Part shown: piece after piece, positions 34,464-44,800 of the stretch | Layout: the number at the start of each line of letters is the position of its first letter | Position numbering within the stretch: the first letter of the stretch is position 1 | Assembly (NCBI GenBank): GCA_030601885.1 | Contig: JAUWAU010000038.1 | Coordinates: 1-57,362 of the forward strand | Source of the DNA: Armatimonadota bacterium | Lineage (GTDB): Bacteria > Armatimonadota > Zipacnadia > JAUWAU01 | Direction: 5' to 3' | Length of the DNA: 57,362 nucleotides | The notes under the pieces: model-generated | What the model saw: only the letters and a program-made list of their open reading frames with translations | Databases searched by the model: none | Told to the model about the DNA's origin: nothing | Translations under genes and position numbers: made by a program

Positions 34464-35266
34464 GCCTCCTCGCTCGCTTGCCATCAGGCCGCTTCAGACC
34501 GATCACGAAGACGCTGGACCTTGATGACGCACGGACGGTGCTGGCGGCTTCTGCAGGCCGCCAGTCCGTCGATGCAGTGCTGGAGGCCGCTGTGCCCTTG
34601 CTCCCCCATGTCGGGCTGGGACGAAGGCGCGACGTCGCCAGGCTGACACTGCGGCACATCCTCGGTGTGGACTCTGGGGAAGTGCCCCCCAACCCGCTGA
34701 CGGAGTTGCTCGCGGATCCCGGCCTGCCAAATGGTAGTGCAACCAGCCTTCTCGGCCTTCTCTATTGTGTGCACACAGAGCTAGTCCGCGAGGCCGTTCA
34801 GGATTTGTATCTGCCCATCCTCGACGATGACCTCCGCGTGGGCGAGACGGTCGCGCCGGCGGACTGGTACGGGTGGCTTGAGCAGCACCTCAACTCCTGC
34901 TCAGAGAACAGCCTCAAGCGGACACGCCAGACACAAGTGACCATGCTCGCCAAGTTCGGCTACATCGAGGGGACGCGGGAGCATCGGCCAGTCCGGAGGC
35001 GTCCCGAGACCGCAGTCTTCGCGGCCGCGGTTGTCTTGGACTACCAACGCCATGGTTGGCGTACCAGAGGCGCCGAGTACGTACTTGGGCCGACCGGCCC
35101 AAGATGCCTATCCATGGTCACGCGAGAGTACGCCTCCCACTGTCTGGCCTGGGCCGACAACATGGGTCTGCTCCGACGGGTCCGAGTAGGCAGTGACACG
35201 GACTTCTCACTCCCCAACGGTGACGTGTTGGCGATGATCGCCGAGGTGATCCGGCGTGCAGCTTGA
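34460..35266 (+). CDS. BrxA-like winged-helix protein (by position and pattern)
   Basis: 268 residues starting at an alternative codon at 34460, overlapping the previous gene. The centre holds 'NSLKRTRQTQVTMLAKFGYI', consistent with a DNA-binding winged helix as in BrxA (DUF1819-type) proteins of BREX loci. The C-terminus has 'HCLAWADNMGLLRRVRVGSD', a second helix-turn-like segment. In characterised BREX systems BrxA is a small DNA-binding subunit. The gene order (before a BrxB-position gene and BrxC) supports this. It overlaps the next gene by 11 bases. Confidence 0.48.
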   Translation: MSLLARLPSGRFRPITKTLDLDDARTVLAASAGRQSVDAVLEAAVPLLPHVGLGRRRDVARLTLRHILGVDSGEVPPNPLTELLADPGLPNGSATSLLGLLYCVHTELVREAVQDLYLPILDDDLRVGETVAPADWYGWLEQHLNSCSENSLKRTRQTQVTMLAKFGYIEGTREHRPVRRRPETAVFAAAVVLDYQRHGWRTRGAEYVLGPTGPRCLSMVTREYASHCLAWADNMGLLRRVRVGSDTDFSLPNGDVLAMIAEVIRRAA

Positions 35267-35759
35267 TGATGAAAGGCTTAGACAGCTTGCAGAAGACCTC
35301 CGAGCATGGCTGGGTACGCTCGGCAACTTCAATCTAGTGCCCGTCGTGACAACGCCGGCTACAGCGACAGCGGTCGGCCGGCGGCTCGCCGAAGTCATCC
35401 CGGCTGAGCCATTGGACTTCGATGGCCAGGCGATCGCCCTCATGGAGAACGCCGGCTGGGATCGGTTCCTCGCATGTGAGCGCGGCTCTGCCCTACAGCA
35501 GATACGCAACAAGCTCTCTGAGACGGCCGCCCGGGTGCGAGACCTCGTGGCGCCAGACCGACCGGTCGTGGTGTTCAACGTGAACCTGCCTGTGAGCATG
35601 GACTTCCCTGAGCTGGCCAACGAGTTGTACCAGGCCAGCACGCAAGGGCTGATCGTCTTGTGTGTCGGTGGATCGGTCAGGGGGGACCGGGTGCTTCTGC
35701 ACCACACGATGGCCCTTACTGGCAGCGGACTTGTGGAACCTGTGGACCTGACGGGGTGA
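35256..35759 (+). CDS. BrxB-position small protein
   Basis: 167 residues. Alpha/beta protein with 'RPVVVFNVNLPVSMDFPELANELYQ' and 'GLIVLCVGGSVRGDRVLLHH', two hydrophobic strands with short acidic loops. BrxB (DUF1788-type) proteins in BREX loci sit between BrxA and BrxC and are about this size or slightly larger. The sequence match is not decisive. It ends 16 bases before the BrxC/PglY ATPase gene. Confidence 0.45.
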   Translation: MQLDDERLRQLAEDLRAWLGTLGNFNLVPVVTTPATATAVGRRLAEVIPAEPLDFDGQAIALMENAGWDRFLACERGSALQQIRNKLSETAARVRDLVAPDRPVVVFNVNLPVSMDFPELANELYQASTQGLIVLCVGGSVRGDRVLLHHTMALTGSGLVEPVDLTG

Positions 35760-35775
35760 GTGAGGAGATCAGTCG

Positions 35776-38700
35776 ATGGCCGACATTGTGAGAGAGTACC
35801 TCGATCTGCCCGCTTCGGTGCCGACGTGCGTTATCGAGATCGGCACATTCGACGATCCCGCCAGCATGGCCGAGAACCTCCGGGCCTACGTTCTCACAGA
35901 AGATGCCCGGCAGGAGTTCGCCGTGCCGGCGGACGACACGGGCGATACCGGTGCGGCCGGGCTTCTGCGGCGGATCAGGGCATCCGTGGACCGGGCAGAG
36001 CCCGGCGACGGACACTGGGTGCACGGTAGCTTCGGTAGCGGCAAGAGTCACTTCATGTCCATCCTGGGACTGGCGGCAGGGAACTACCCGGAGCTGTGGG
36101 CCGAGTGCCCGAACATCGGCGCGCTGGTTAGTCCTGACTACCGGGCCTGGCTGAACAGCCACTCGATTCTGGTCGTGCCCGTGTTCATGCTGAAGCAGCG
36201 CAGTCTGGAGTCTGCGATCTACAACGCGGTCAACGCCCGTCTGGCGCAGCTCGACAAGGAGGCTTGCCCATTTACGGATGTGGAGATGATCATAGCGCGA
36301 TTCGAGGCCAAGCGGCAGAAGCTTGGCGATGATGCCTTCAAGTTGCTCGCAGAGGTGGGCATTGACAAGGCAATGTACGAATCGCGCCGGGAGCACGAAC
36401 CAGCACAGGAAGAGCTGGCCGCCAGCATCCTCCGGGCGGACGGTCTCAGCCGCACAGACAACATCGAGGGCCTTTACCCCCCGAGTCTCACCGAGGGGAT
36501 CAACACGCTGACAGGGCACGCGATCCGGCTCGGATACTCCGCGGTCGCGATCCTTCTCGACGAACTGATCCTCTACCTCGCCGGGAAGCCCAGTCGCACA
36601 TACTTGGATGAGATCAACGCGCTCGGCGCGCTTGTGGACGACAAGGGGGGACGTGCCTGCCCGCTGTGGGTCATTGTGGCCCGTCAGCGGAACATCGCCG
36701 ACACAGTGCCCGAGGACAAAAGCGAACAGCACATAGACGATGCCCTCAAGAGGTTAGACGATCGCTTCCCTCGGGAAACAGAGTTGTCGGACCAGGACCT
36801 GACTCTGATCGCTCAAGAACGCGTGCTTAGGCCGCGCGATGAATCCTCAGGCGAAACGCTCGCGAAGGCTGCTGATCAGGCGCTGAGCACCCTTGATCCG
36901 CAAGTCAAGGACACCCTAACCGCACACTGGTCGGAGGATGACTTCCGCAGGCTCTACCCATTTCACCCCGCGCTCCTGCAGACGCTGGTGGACATCACCA
37001 ATCAGCTCAGTCGTGAGCGTACAGCGATACGGGTTCTCTATGAGTTGCTGCTTGAGCGCTACCCGGACCTCGAAGTCGGACAGCTTGTCCCCTACCATGG
37101 GCTCTTCGATGTGATCTTCAGGCCACGGGGCGTACTCGGCGGCGCACGGCAGAGGGCCCGGGAGCTCGAAGCCGTTCGTCGTACCTACTTCGACGAGATC
37201 GCGCCAGCCATCGATAGGGTGTTCGCCAACGACGAGCGCAGGTGCAGTCGGGCGGGGATCATCGCCAAGACGATACTGCTTTGCCGCCTCACGCCCGCGT
37301 TCAGGGAGGACATCACGGTCGGTCGGATCGTGAACCTCAACCCGGAGAACTTGCGTGGGAAGCGGTCGCTCGCCACCTACGGAGAGGTCACCGAGATCCT
37401 GACGACGCTCTCCAACCAGTGCGAGCTGGTTGTCTTCCGAGGGGACGCGGGCAATCCCGCCGCTGGCCTGGCCAACATCACAATCCAGGAGGGCGTTCGT
37501 CTCACAACGGACATACTCCCTCAGATCGCTGTGAGCCAACAGGACTGCTCCCGGACCTTTTTGGCGCTCCTTTCGGAGCTTCTGGGCCAAGAGATCAAGG
37601 AGGGCCAGATCCCGCGCTTCAGGCATTCGTGGCGCGGCACAGAACGACCAGCCCGCATTGAGTTTACCAACGTATCTGAGTTGTCTCCATCGGGCTTGCG
37701 CCTGGAGAACGAGTTCACGCTCTACATCGATCTACCGTACGATCGGGACCCGTCCCGGGGGATGCTCGACGACGAAGAGCTTGTTCGAAAGGCGGCGGCG
37801 GAAGTTGGCCCCCGACCTATCGGCTTCTGGCTGCCCCAATTCATGGGCCGGCAGGACCTTCAGGATCTCGAGCAACTGGCCAAGCTGGAGCTTCTGGAGG
37901 GCACTGACGAGAAGTCACGAGCGCTCAAGGGGCAACATCTTGGGCGGTTCAGTCAGGACCAACGCGAGCAGGTACAGAGTCAGATCTACAACTTCGCACA
38001 GGCGAAACGAGCCACGCTCGTTCAGAGACTCCAGGACTGCTACCTCAAAGGCGAAGCCAAGTGCGTCTTCCTCGACCCGATGATCAGTCCCAATCTTGAC
38101 GTCGGCAGCCTCGATGAAGCTCTCGACCGTATCACAGATGCTGCGCTCGATAAGCTCCATCCCCATCATCCAAGGTTCAAAGCCGCCGTACAGAGTCCCG
38201 CCCTGGCGGCGCTTCTCGAGGATGTTGTGCTTCCGGTCTGCCGGTCGCGCAAGCCTTTGGAGTTGACCCCGCAGATACAGACGCGGGTCGAGGCTCTGGC
38301 TCTGCCGCTTGAGCTCGGCGCGGCCGGGGCCCGCAACTGGACGCTCACTGAGGACGGGCGCTATCTCAGGCGCGTCCTGAAGCTCGCATCCGGGTCGAGC
38401 GTCCAGGCAGACGAGGTGGCCGAGGTCCTGCGCAATGAGTTCGGGTTCCAGGAGAACCTCTGCGATTTCTTCCTCCTGCTCCTCATTCGTGGCTACGGAT
38501 TCCGGGCATACCGTGGAAGCGAGCAAGTGCCTGATGCTGAGCTGAACTTCGGCAAGCTCGCCAAACTGCGACTCACTCGTGGTAGGGCGCTCAAGCCGGT
38601 GCAGTGGACCGAGGCAAAAAGGCGCGTGCGTCTCGGCTGGGGAGCGGACAGCTTGAGGACCTCCTTGACTGACGACGATCTCACCGCATTGGGGGCCGCT

Positions 38701-39354
38701 CTGGGCGCAGACCAGTCCGTGGCTGCCCAGGACGACCTCTGGCGGGCCCTGCAGACCGTGGCCCGGACGGTGGGCAGAACCCGCCGGGAGATCCGGGGCG
38801 ACATCAACTGGCTGACGGGTCAGTTGGGTGAGGACATGCTTACAGCTCGCACGACGTCGCTGTCATCGGTGGAGGGGCTCAACGAACTGGCTCTCCTGAA
38901 GCAGACCGACGCGCACGATGGCCTCGTGAGCATCATCGACTGGTCGCCAGCGGAGCGGACGCCTGACGAAGTGCTCGCCGACCTCGCTGCTTTGCCTTAC
39001 CTGTCGGCCGGTCTGAAGGGGATCAACAAGCCCGTAGCGGAGACCGTGGCGGACGGTCGCGGCACGCACGAAGATGCTACCAAGCTGGCCGCCGCACTAT
39101 CCGATGCTGTTGATCAGGTTGGCGCAGAGAAGTCACTTCGCGACCGCATCGAGACCTGGAACAAGGCCGCCACCGACTGGGTGCGAGGGCTTGTCGTGAA
39201 GCGCGAGGGGACGGCAGTCCTGACGGCACGCAAGTGCGCGAAGTCCAAGCTCGACGAGACGCTTTCTGCAATCAGAGACGAAGTCGAAGCCAAGCTCAAA
39301 GAGGGCGCCGAAGAGGTCGTCTTCGAGGTGACGGTGGAGGGCGACAAGGAATGA
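35776..39354 (+). CDS. brxC: BrxC/PglY-type BREX ATPase
   Basis: 1192 residues, the usual size for BrxC/PglY (about 1100-1250). Walker A is GSFGSGKSH at residues 84-92 in 'WVHGSFGSGKSHFMSILG'. A Walker B-like 'AVAILLDELILYLAGK' follows at about 255-270. The rest is a long helical body. BrxC is the large P-loop protein essential for BREX phage exclusion. Its stop overlaps the next ATG (ATGA at 39351), giving coupled translation with pglZ. The gene order BrxA/B-position genes, then brxC, pglZ and pglX makes the assignment firm. Confidence 0.88.
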   Translation: MADIVREYLDLPASVPTCVIEIGTFDDPASMAENLRAYVLTEDARQEFAVPADDTGDTGAAGLLRRIRASVDRAEPGDGHWVHGSFGSGKSHFMSILGLAAGNYPELWAECPNIGALVSPDYRAWLNSHSILVVPVFMLKQRSLESAIYNAVNARLAQLDKEACPFTDVEMIIARFEAKRQKLGDDAFKLLAEVGIDKAMYESRREHEPAQEELAASILRADGLSRTDNIEGLYPPSLTEGINTLTGHAIRLGYSAVAILLDELILYLAGKPSRTYLDEINALGALVDDKGGRACPLWVIVARQRNIADTVPEDKSEQHIDDALKRLDDRFPRETELSDQDLTLIAQERVLRPRDESSGETLAKAADQALSTLDPQVKDTLTAHWSEDDFRRLYPFHPALLQTLVDITNQLSRERTAIRVLYELLLERYPDLEVGQLVPYHGLFDVIFRPRGVLGGARQRARELEAVRRTYFDEIAPAIDRVFANDERRCSRAGIIAKTILLCRLTPAFREDITVGRIVNLNPENLRGKRSLATYGEVTEILTTLSNQCELVVFRGDAGNPAAGLANITIQEGVRLTTDILPQIAVSQQDCSRTFLALLSELLGQEIKEGQIPRFRHSWRGTERPARIEFTNVSELSPSGLRLENEFTLYIDLPYDRDPSRGMLDDEELVRKAAAEVGPRPIGFWLPQFMGRQDLQDLEQLAKLELLEGTDEKSRALKGQHLGRFSQDQREQVQSQIYNFAQAKRATLVQRLQDCYLKGEAKCVFLDPMISPNLDVGSLDEALDRITDAALDKLHPHHPRFKAAVQSPALAALLEDVVLPVCRSRKPLELTPQIQTRVEALALPLELGAAGARNWTLTEDGRYLRRVLKLASGSSVQADEVAEVLRNEFGFQENLCDFFLLLLIRGYGFRAYRGSEQVPDAELNFGKLAKLRLTRGRALKPVQWTEAKRRVRLGWGADSLRTSLTDDDLTALGAALGADQSVAAQDDLWRALQTVARTVGRTRREIRGDINWLTGQLGEDMLTARTTSLSSVEGLNELALLKQTDAHDGLVSIIDWSPAERTPDEVLADLAALPYLSAGLKGINKPVAETVADGRGTHEDATKLAAALSDAVDQVGAEKSLRDRIETWNKAATDWVRGLVVKREGTAVLTARKCAKSKLDETLSAIRDEVEAKLKEGAEEVVFEVTVEGDKE

Positions 39355-41897
39355 TTGAGCCGCTTGAGGCGGTAAAGTTCCACCTGGGCCAGATCGATGG
39401 CCAGGTGCATGACGACTTTGTGCTGCTCAGATGGGAGATGGGCGACGAGCCGCCCGACTTCGGTGACCAATTCGAGCTGGGCGAGGTCCAGTTCCAGGGC
39501 AAATCCTGGCCCGTCGTCGCCTTCGCCAGTGAGCTCCAGGTCCGCCGCTTTCTCTGCTTTGAGCGGAAGCAGCACGTCGCGTTCCTGGTATCTCCCGACT
39601 GGCTCGAGCGCATCCCGGTAGATATCCGCGACGGTGGCTTCGAGCGCCGTGTCCGCCCGGTCACGGTTCGCGATGCTCTTGGTGCGGCCACGGGGCAGGG
39701 CTGGTGCGCCGCTGTCGAGCGCCAACACCTGCGTGCCCTCTGTGAGCATCACTTCAAGGACCTCTGCGACAAGTGCCCCAAGCTGGGGCAGGACGACCTG
39801 TTCCACAAGCCGGAGGTGGATGAGGAGATCGTTCTACGGTTGCTCGTGGACGTAGGGCTCGGCTTCAAGGCAGAGCAGAGCGCCCCCGCCATCGTGCTGG
39901 TGCGTGCCTTCCGGGGGAGGAAGCGACCGCACCCCCTGCAAGACCAGCTCTCGCCCCTCGTTGCCTCGCGACTTGAGGCCCTGTACCCCGACGATCACCG
40001 GATTCTCTGCTGGTGTCTGGAGGATCCCTCTCGGGTCAGAAAGCTGCTGGTTGACGGGGCGCGCATGGAGGCGGAGTCAGCCGTCACGGGGATGCCGGCT
40101 CCCGGGGACCTCGCCGCGCTGCGCGCGATGTGCATCGCCGACGCTTCGAACAAGGACGCCGCCAGCCAGCGTTTCGTCAGCCAGGTACGTGAACTGGCCA
40201 TCGAGGCCCTGCGGGGGCTGGATCAGAGCGGGAGGGACCTGATCGCTGCGCACAGGGCGGAGATCGAACAGACCGTTCCCCCGGAGAACTACAACATCGT
40301 CCTGCCCGGGGCGCTGGAGTACCGGGCTGAGTCGCTGGCGCGGCAGGCTTTACGTGGCTCGCCTCCATCCCAGGCGGAGGTCGGTGAGCTGCGGGATCAT
40401 CTCTTCGCCGAACGGCATGCGACAGACCTCGAGGCCGTGGGGGCCGCGGTCAGGGTGGCACGCGTTCTTGAGGTGTTCCCGGACACAGCCGAGCCCGTCG
40501 AGCTAGTCCTGTGGTACGCGAGCGAAGGCGCACTTGCCGATCTGACGGCGAAGCGGCTCGACGTCTGCTGCCACGGAGACTGTGCGGTGGGTCTGCGCGG
40601 CATCGCCCAAGAGCTGCTCGACCGCTACTGGCAGGCCCGCGACCTCCTGAACGAGCAGTTTGCCACGAGTCTCGTGGATCGATACGATGAAGCTGTGTTC
40701 AGCACCGAACTCGTTGGCGTGCAGAGGATCATGGAGCGGCAGGTCCGTCCGCGGCTAGACGGCGAGGAGCGCGTGCTCCTCGTCTGCATTGACGGCTGCT
40801 CCGTGCCCGATCTATGTGGCCTGATGGATGGCCTGCGTGAGAGAGGCTATGGGCTGGCGACAGATGGCTGGCAAGCCGGGATTGCGCTGCTCCCCTCGAC
40901 AACCGAGGTCTCGCGGCTGGCCCTCTTCGCCGGCCAGATACCCGAGGACCCGATCAAGATCGGTCAGGCGGACGCCGTGCCTGCGGGCGAGCAGCACCGA
41001 AGGGCCCTGGAGAAAGCACTTGGCAAGCACACGGGGCGCCTCTTCCTGAAGAGGGAGTTGCGAGAGGGCTTCGGTGCTCTGCGTCAAGCCATCGAGGATG
41101 ATTCACTGGATGTGGTAGCCGTGGTGCTGAACAGCATCGACGATCATCTCGGCGGCGCCGATGTTCAGCCGAGGATCTACGACCTGGACGACGTGACGCA
41201 CCTGGCCGCAGCGGTCGAGCAGGGCTGCCGGGCCCGGCGCGCTGTCATCGTCACGGCCGACCACGGCCACACCTTCCATCGCCGGAACGAACTGCGCCGG
41301 AAGGAGCTGGGCGGCATCGCCGAGCGTATGGTAGCGGTGCCCGATGACGGCCCGGCCCCCGAGGGCGTCGTCAGGTTCCGGCACCCGGTGTTAGAGAAGT
41401 GCATGGGGCTGAGGTCGGTTGGCCTGCTACACCGCTCCGGGGAGTACGCCTCCGTGCAGCCTCGCGCCGGCTATCACGGCGGGGCCTCGCTGGAGGAGTG
41501 CGTCATCCCGTGCGCGGAGATCGTGCCCAGTGGCGCTCCGCTCCCCCGACCTGACTGGTGGGCGGGCGCAGAGGCGGAGGAGCCGGCCGAGGCCGCCGCC
41601 GAACCCGAACCCACGGCGGGCAAGCTCGTCCTGGAGATCGATGGCCGGCGTCGCGCCCTGGAGATGCCGCCCGGGCTGTCGGGCCGCGAGGTTCAGGCGC
41701 TACAACTGCTCTCTCAGCAGCACGATCGTCGGCTATCGGCCACGCAGCTTGCGAGGCACCTTGGGACACGGACGAGCCGCGTCGAGGGCATGATGGCCGA
41801 TCTCATCCAGAAACTGAACGCACAGGGGAAGAACTGGATCACAGCGTCAGCAGGCGCGGAGGGAACTGAGTATAAGCTGAAGGGAGGCCTGGCATAG
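39351..41897 (+). CDS. pglZ: BREX phosphatase-domain protein PglZ
   Basis: 848 residues. The C-terminal PglZ domain belongs to the alkaline phosphatase superfamily. The metal-binding first Asp is 481 in 'VLLVCIDGCSVPDL', 'LLPSTTEVSRLALFAGQ' lies just after it, then 'VVLNSIDDHL', and the Asp-His-Gly-His is at 637-640 in 'AVIVTADHGHTFH'. 'YHGGASLEECVIP' near residue 710 is typical of PglZ. A C-terminal extension of ~100 residues has an acidic Ala/Glu linker and a winged-helix-like tail ('SATQLARHLGTRTSRVEGMM'). PglZ is required for BREX protection and methylation. It is translationally coupled to brxC by ATGA. Confidence 0.92.
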   Translation: MIEPLEAVKFHLGQIDGQVHDDFVLLRWEMGDEPPDFGDQFELGEVQFQGKSWPVVAFASELQVRRFLCFERKQHVAFLVSPDWLERIPVDIRDGGFERRVRPVTVRDALGAATGQGWCAAVERQHLRALCEHHFKDLCDKCPKLGQDDLFHKPEVDEEIVLRLLVDVGLGFKAEQSAPAIVLVRAFRGRKRPHPLQDQLSPLVASRLEALYPDDHRILCWCLEDPSRVRKLLVDGARMEAESAVTGMPAPGDLAALRAMCIADASNKDAASQRFVSQVRELAIEALRGLDQSGRDLIAAHRAEIEQTVPPENYNIVLPGALEYRAESLARQALRGSPPSQAEVGELRDHLFAERHATDLEAVGAAVRVARVLEVFPDTAEPVELVLWYASEGALADLTAKRLDVCCHGDCAVGLRGIAQELLDRYWQARDLLNEQFATSLVDRYDEAVFSTELVGVQRIMERQVRPRLDGEERVLLVCIDGCSVPDLCGLMDGLRERGYGLATDGWQAGIALLPSTTEVSRLALFAGQIPEDPIKIGQADAVPAGEQHRRALEKALGKHTGRLFLKRELREGFGALRQAIEDDSLDVVAVVLNSIDDHLGGADVQPRIYDLDDVTHLAAAVEQGCRARRAVIVTADHGHTFHRRNELRRKELGGIAERMVAVPDDGPAPEGVVRFRHPVLEKCMGLRSVGLLHRSGEYASVQPRAGYHGGASLEECVIPCAEIVPSGAPLPRPDWWAGAEAEEPAEAAAEPEPTAGKLVLEIDGRRRALEMPPGLSGREVQALQLLSQQHDRRLSATQLARHLGTRTSRVEGMMADLIQKLNAQGKNWITASAGAEGTEYKLKGGLA

Positions 41898-44800
41898 GTG
41901 AGCATCGAGATGCTCAAGGCCCTCCTGCAGTTCCTGCGGGGCTTCGTAACGCGCTTCGCCGAGGATATCGAGGCGCAATACAGAGGCGATGAGCGACTGC
42001 GCGCGCAGGCCGAGCGCATTCATGATGCGGAGGGCGTGGGCGAGGACTTGAACAGCTCGTACCTGCCCCGGCTGGCCCGGCGCAATGCGGTCAGCTTCGC
42101 CCTGAAGGTCTTCTTCATCCGCGTGCTGGAGGACCGGGGCTTGCTACCGCTGCGGCGGGTGCGGAGCACCGATGCCGAGGGGCTGTTCGACGAGCTCTTC
42201 CCGAACCTCGGGGCGCGGGAGTACCTCGAGTTCGCGGTCCGCGAGGGTTTCAGGCTCTTGCCCGATCTGTTCGACGACCAGCCCTGCGATCTGACGCTGC
42301 CGGGGGAAAACACGTGCCAGGAGTTCCTCGACGGATGGCGCCGGATGGATCCGGACTCGGGGGGGCTGCTCTACGAGTTCACGCCGGCCGTCGGCGGCTT
42401 TGAGACGCGCTTCTTGGGGGATGTCTACGAGAACCTCGATGAGGAGACCGCCAAGAAGTATGCGCTTCGGCAGACCCCGGACTTCATCACCCGGTTCATC
42501 CTCGAGCACACGCTGCTGAAGTGCATCGAGGAGAAGTCATTCTGGGAAGTGTCGCTGATCGACCCCACGTGCGGCAGCGGCCATTTCCTGCTCGATGCCT
42601 TCTGGGTCTTCGTGCGGCACTACGAGGCGGCCGTCGCGCAGGGCGTCCTCAGCGCCGAGGTGCTGGAGCCGAGGGACGAGGCCGCGCCGTTCATGCTGCC
42701 CGAGGGCGAGCAGGCCTTCGGTGCGCCGGAGCGGAGTCAGCTCACCGGCGAGACGCGGCTGGCGGTCTACCGGAAGATCGTGGAGGAGCACCTGTACGGG
42801 GCCGACATCGTGGAGATGGCCTGTGAGCTGGCGCGGTTTCGGCTGTTGCTGGCGGGGCTCGACTACGTGGGGCGCGACGAGCTGGACCGGCTGTCGGACT
42901 CGGGCGGGGCCCGACGTGCCCTCGGCGATGTGCGCCTAAACGTTGTCTGCTGCGACAGCCTCGTCCCTCACGAGTTGCTTCCGGGCCGGGTGAATCTCTA
43001 CGACATAGAGGGGCTTCCCGAGGACGAACGCATCCGGCAGTTCTTCGGCGAACGCGAACGCCGTCGCGATGCTCGTCGTGTCTTCTACAAGAAGTACGAT
43101 GTCTGCGTCGGGAACCCGCCCTATGTGATGTGCGATGATGCCCGCAAGCGCGCGTTCTACCGCACGGGGAAGGACGAAGACGGCAACACGCTCATCTCAG
43201 GCTTCCGGGGCTATACGGCGGCGAGCGGCAAGTACCAGCTCGGCTCCCCCTTCACGGAGCGCTTCTTCGGTTGCGTGAGCGACGGCGGATGGGTCGGGCT
43301 CATCAACAGCAACGCGTTCGCTCGCCGCTCGTTCGGCAAGGCGCTCGTGGAGAAGGTGCTCCCACAGCACGACTTGAGCTTCGTGGCCGACTGCAGCGGA
43401 GTCTTCATCCCCGGCCACGGGACGCCAACAGTCATACTGGCTGGTCGGCGCTCATCCCCTAGAGACGAGAGTTTGTGGGTCCTATCGTGCCTGCAGGGAG
43501 AGCCCGAGACGCCCGAAGATCCGGTGGATGGTCAGGTGTGGCAAGCGGTCCTGAGAGCGTTCCGAGGCATGGCACACGGACGTGAGTATGAGGACGATTG
43601 GGTCGCCCTGGCTAGACGCTCGCGCACTACGTATTGCCAATATCCTTGGAGCTTTGGCGGTGTGGCGATGGAGCTCCTTGAGCGCCTAGACGAGCACTGC
43701 TCGGGAACGTTCGGGGATCTGGTCGAGAGCATTGGGTTCCACTGCATCTTCGGGCAACAAGACGCGTTCATATACACTCCGTCCGAAGCGAGGCGTCTGC
43801 GCATCCCGGCTGCCTCTACTCGCCCGCTCCTATACGGCGAAGTTGTGCGCGATCACTTCGTCACGGTGGACACAGTCGCCATCTTCCCCTACAACGAGAA
43901 GGCTGAGTTGGCGCCCGTCGACCGACTCGGCGCCGCTGCCCGTTGCTTGCGCCGATTCATAGCGCTGCTCGCCGCACGGCCGACTTTCTCTGGCAGGACT
44001 TACGCTGAGGAGGACAGGCCGTGGCACGAGTACCACCAGTTGCCCGCTACGAAGTGTGCTGACGATCTCTATCTCGTCTATGCCGACATAGCGACACACA
44101 ACCACTTCGTGCCCATAAAGGGCCGGTGGCTATGCAACAGGACTTCGCCGATCGTGAAGTTGCCCACTGGGGAGCCATTTGAGCGGTACTTCAGTGCAGC
44201 TGGGCTACTCAACTCGTCTGTCGCTTGCTTCCTAATGAAAATGGTGTGTTTCGAGAAGGGAGCTTGCAGCGATACAGGGATCCTTGCTCCCGACCCGGAC
44301 CGGTTCCGCTTTGAGTTCGCCGGTGAAAAGGTGGCCATGACGCCGATCGCAAGGCTTCAGATGACCCACGACCAACTGCTCCGCAGACTCGCGCGCGAGT
44401 GCGCTGAGGCGGGGGAAGCATTCGCGTCGGCCCTTCCCGACCAGGCGCTGTTTGTCTCTTCGTCACCGTTCTCAAGCACGGGGGGGGGCTATGCACACCC
44501 GGGCCGGCATAAGTCGGCGTGGGCAGACCCCTGGGAGAGCGCGCGAGAACTCCGAACGGCATTTTCCGGCCTTTCGGACCGGTGCGGAGCACTCCGTGCT
44601 CGCATGTGTTTCCTCCAGGAGGAGATCGACTGGCTTTGTTACGGTCTCTACGGGCTAGTGGAAGCCTCGGTACTGGCGCAGGACTATATGACCGAAGCTG
44701 AGACCGCGGCCGCAAAGTGCGCTCCGGAAGAACGTCCCTTCGTCCTGTCTCGCAGCGCCGAAGGTGACCCAGGAGTTGGCGCGGACATGCTGCCGGCCCA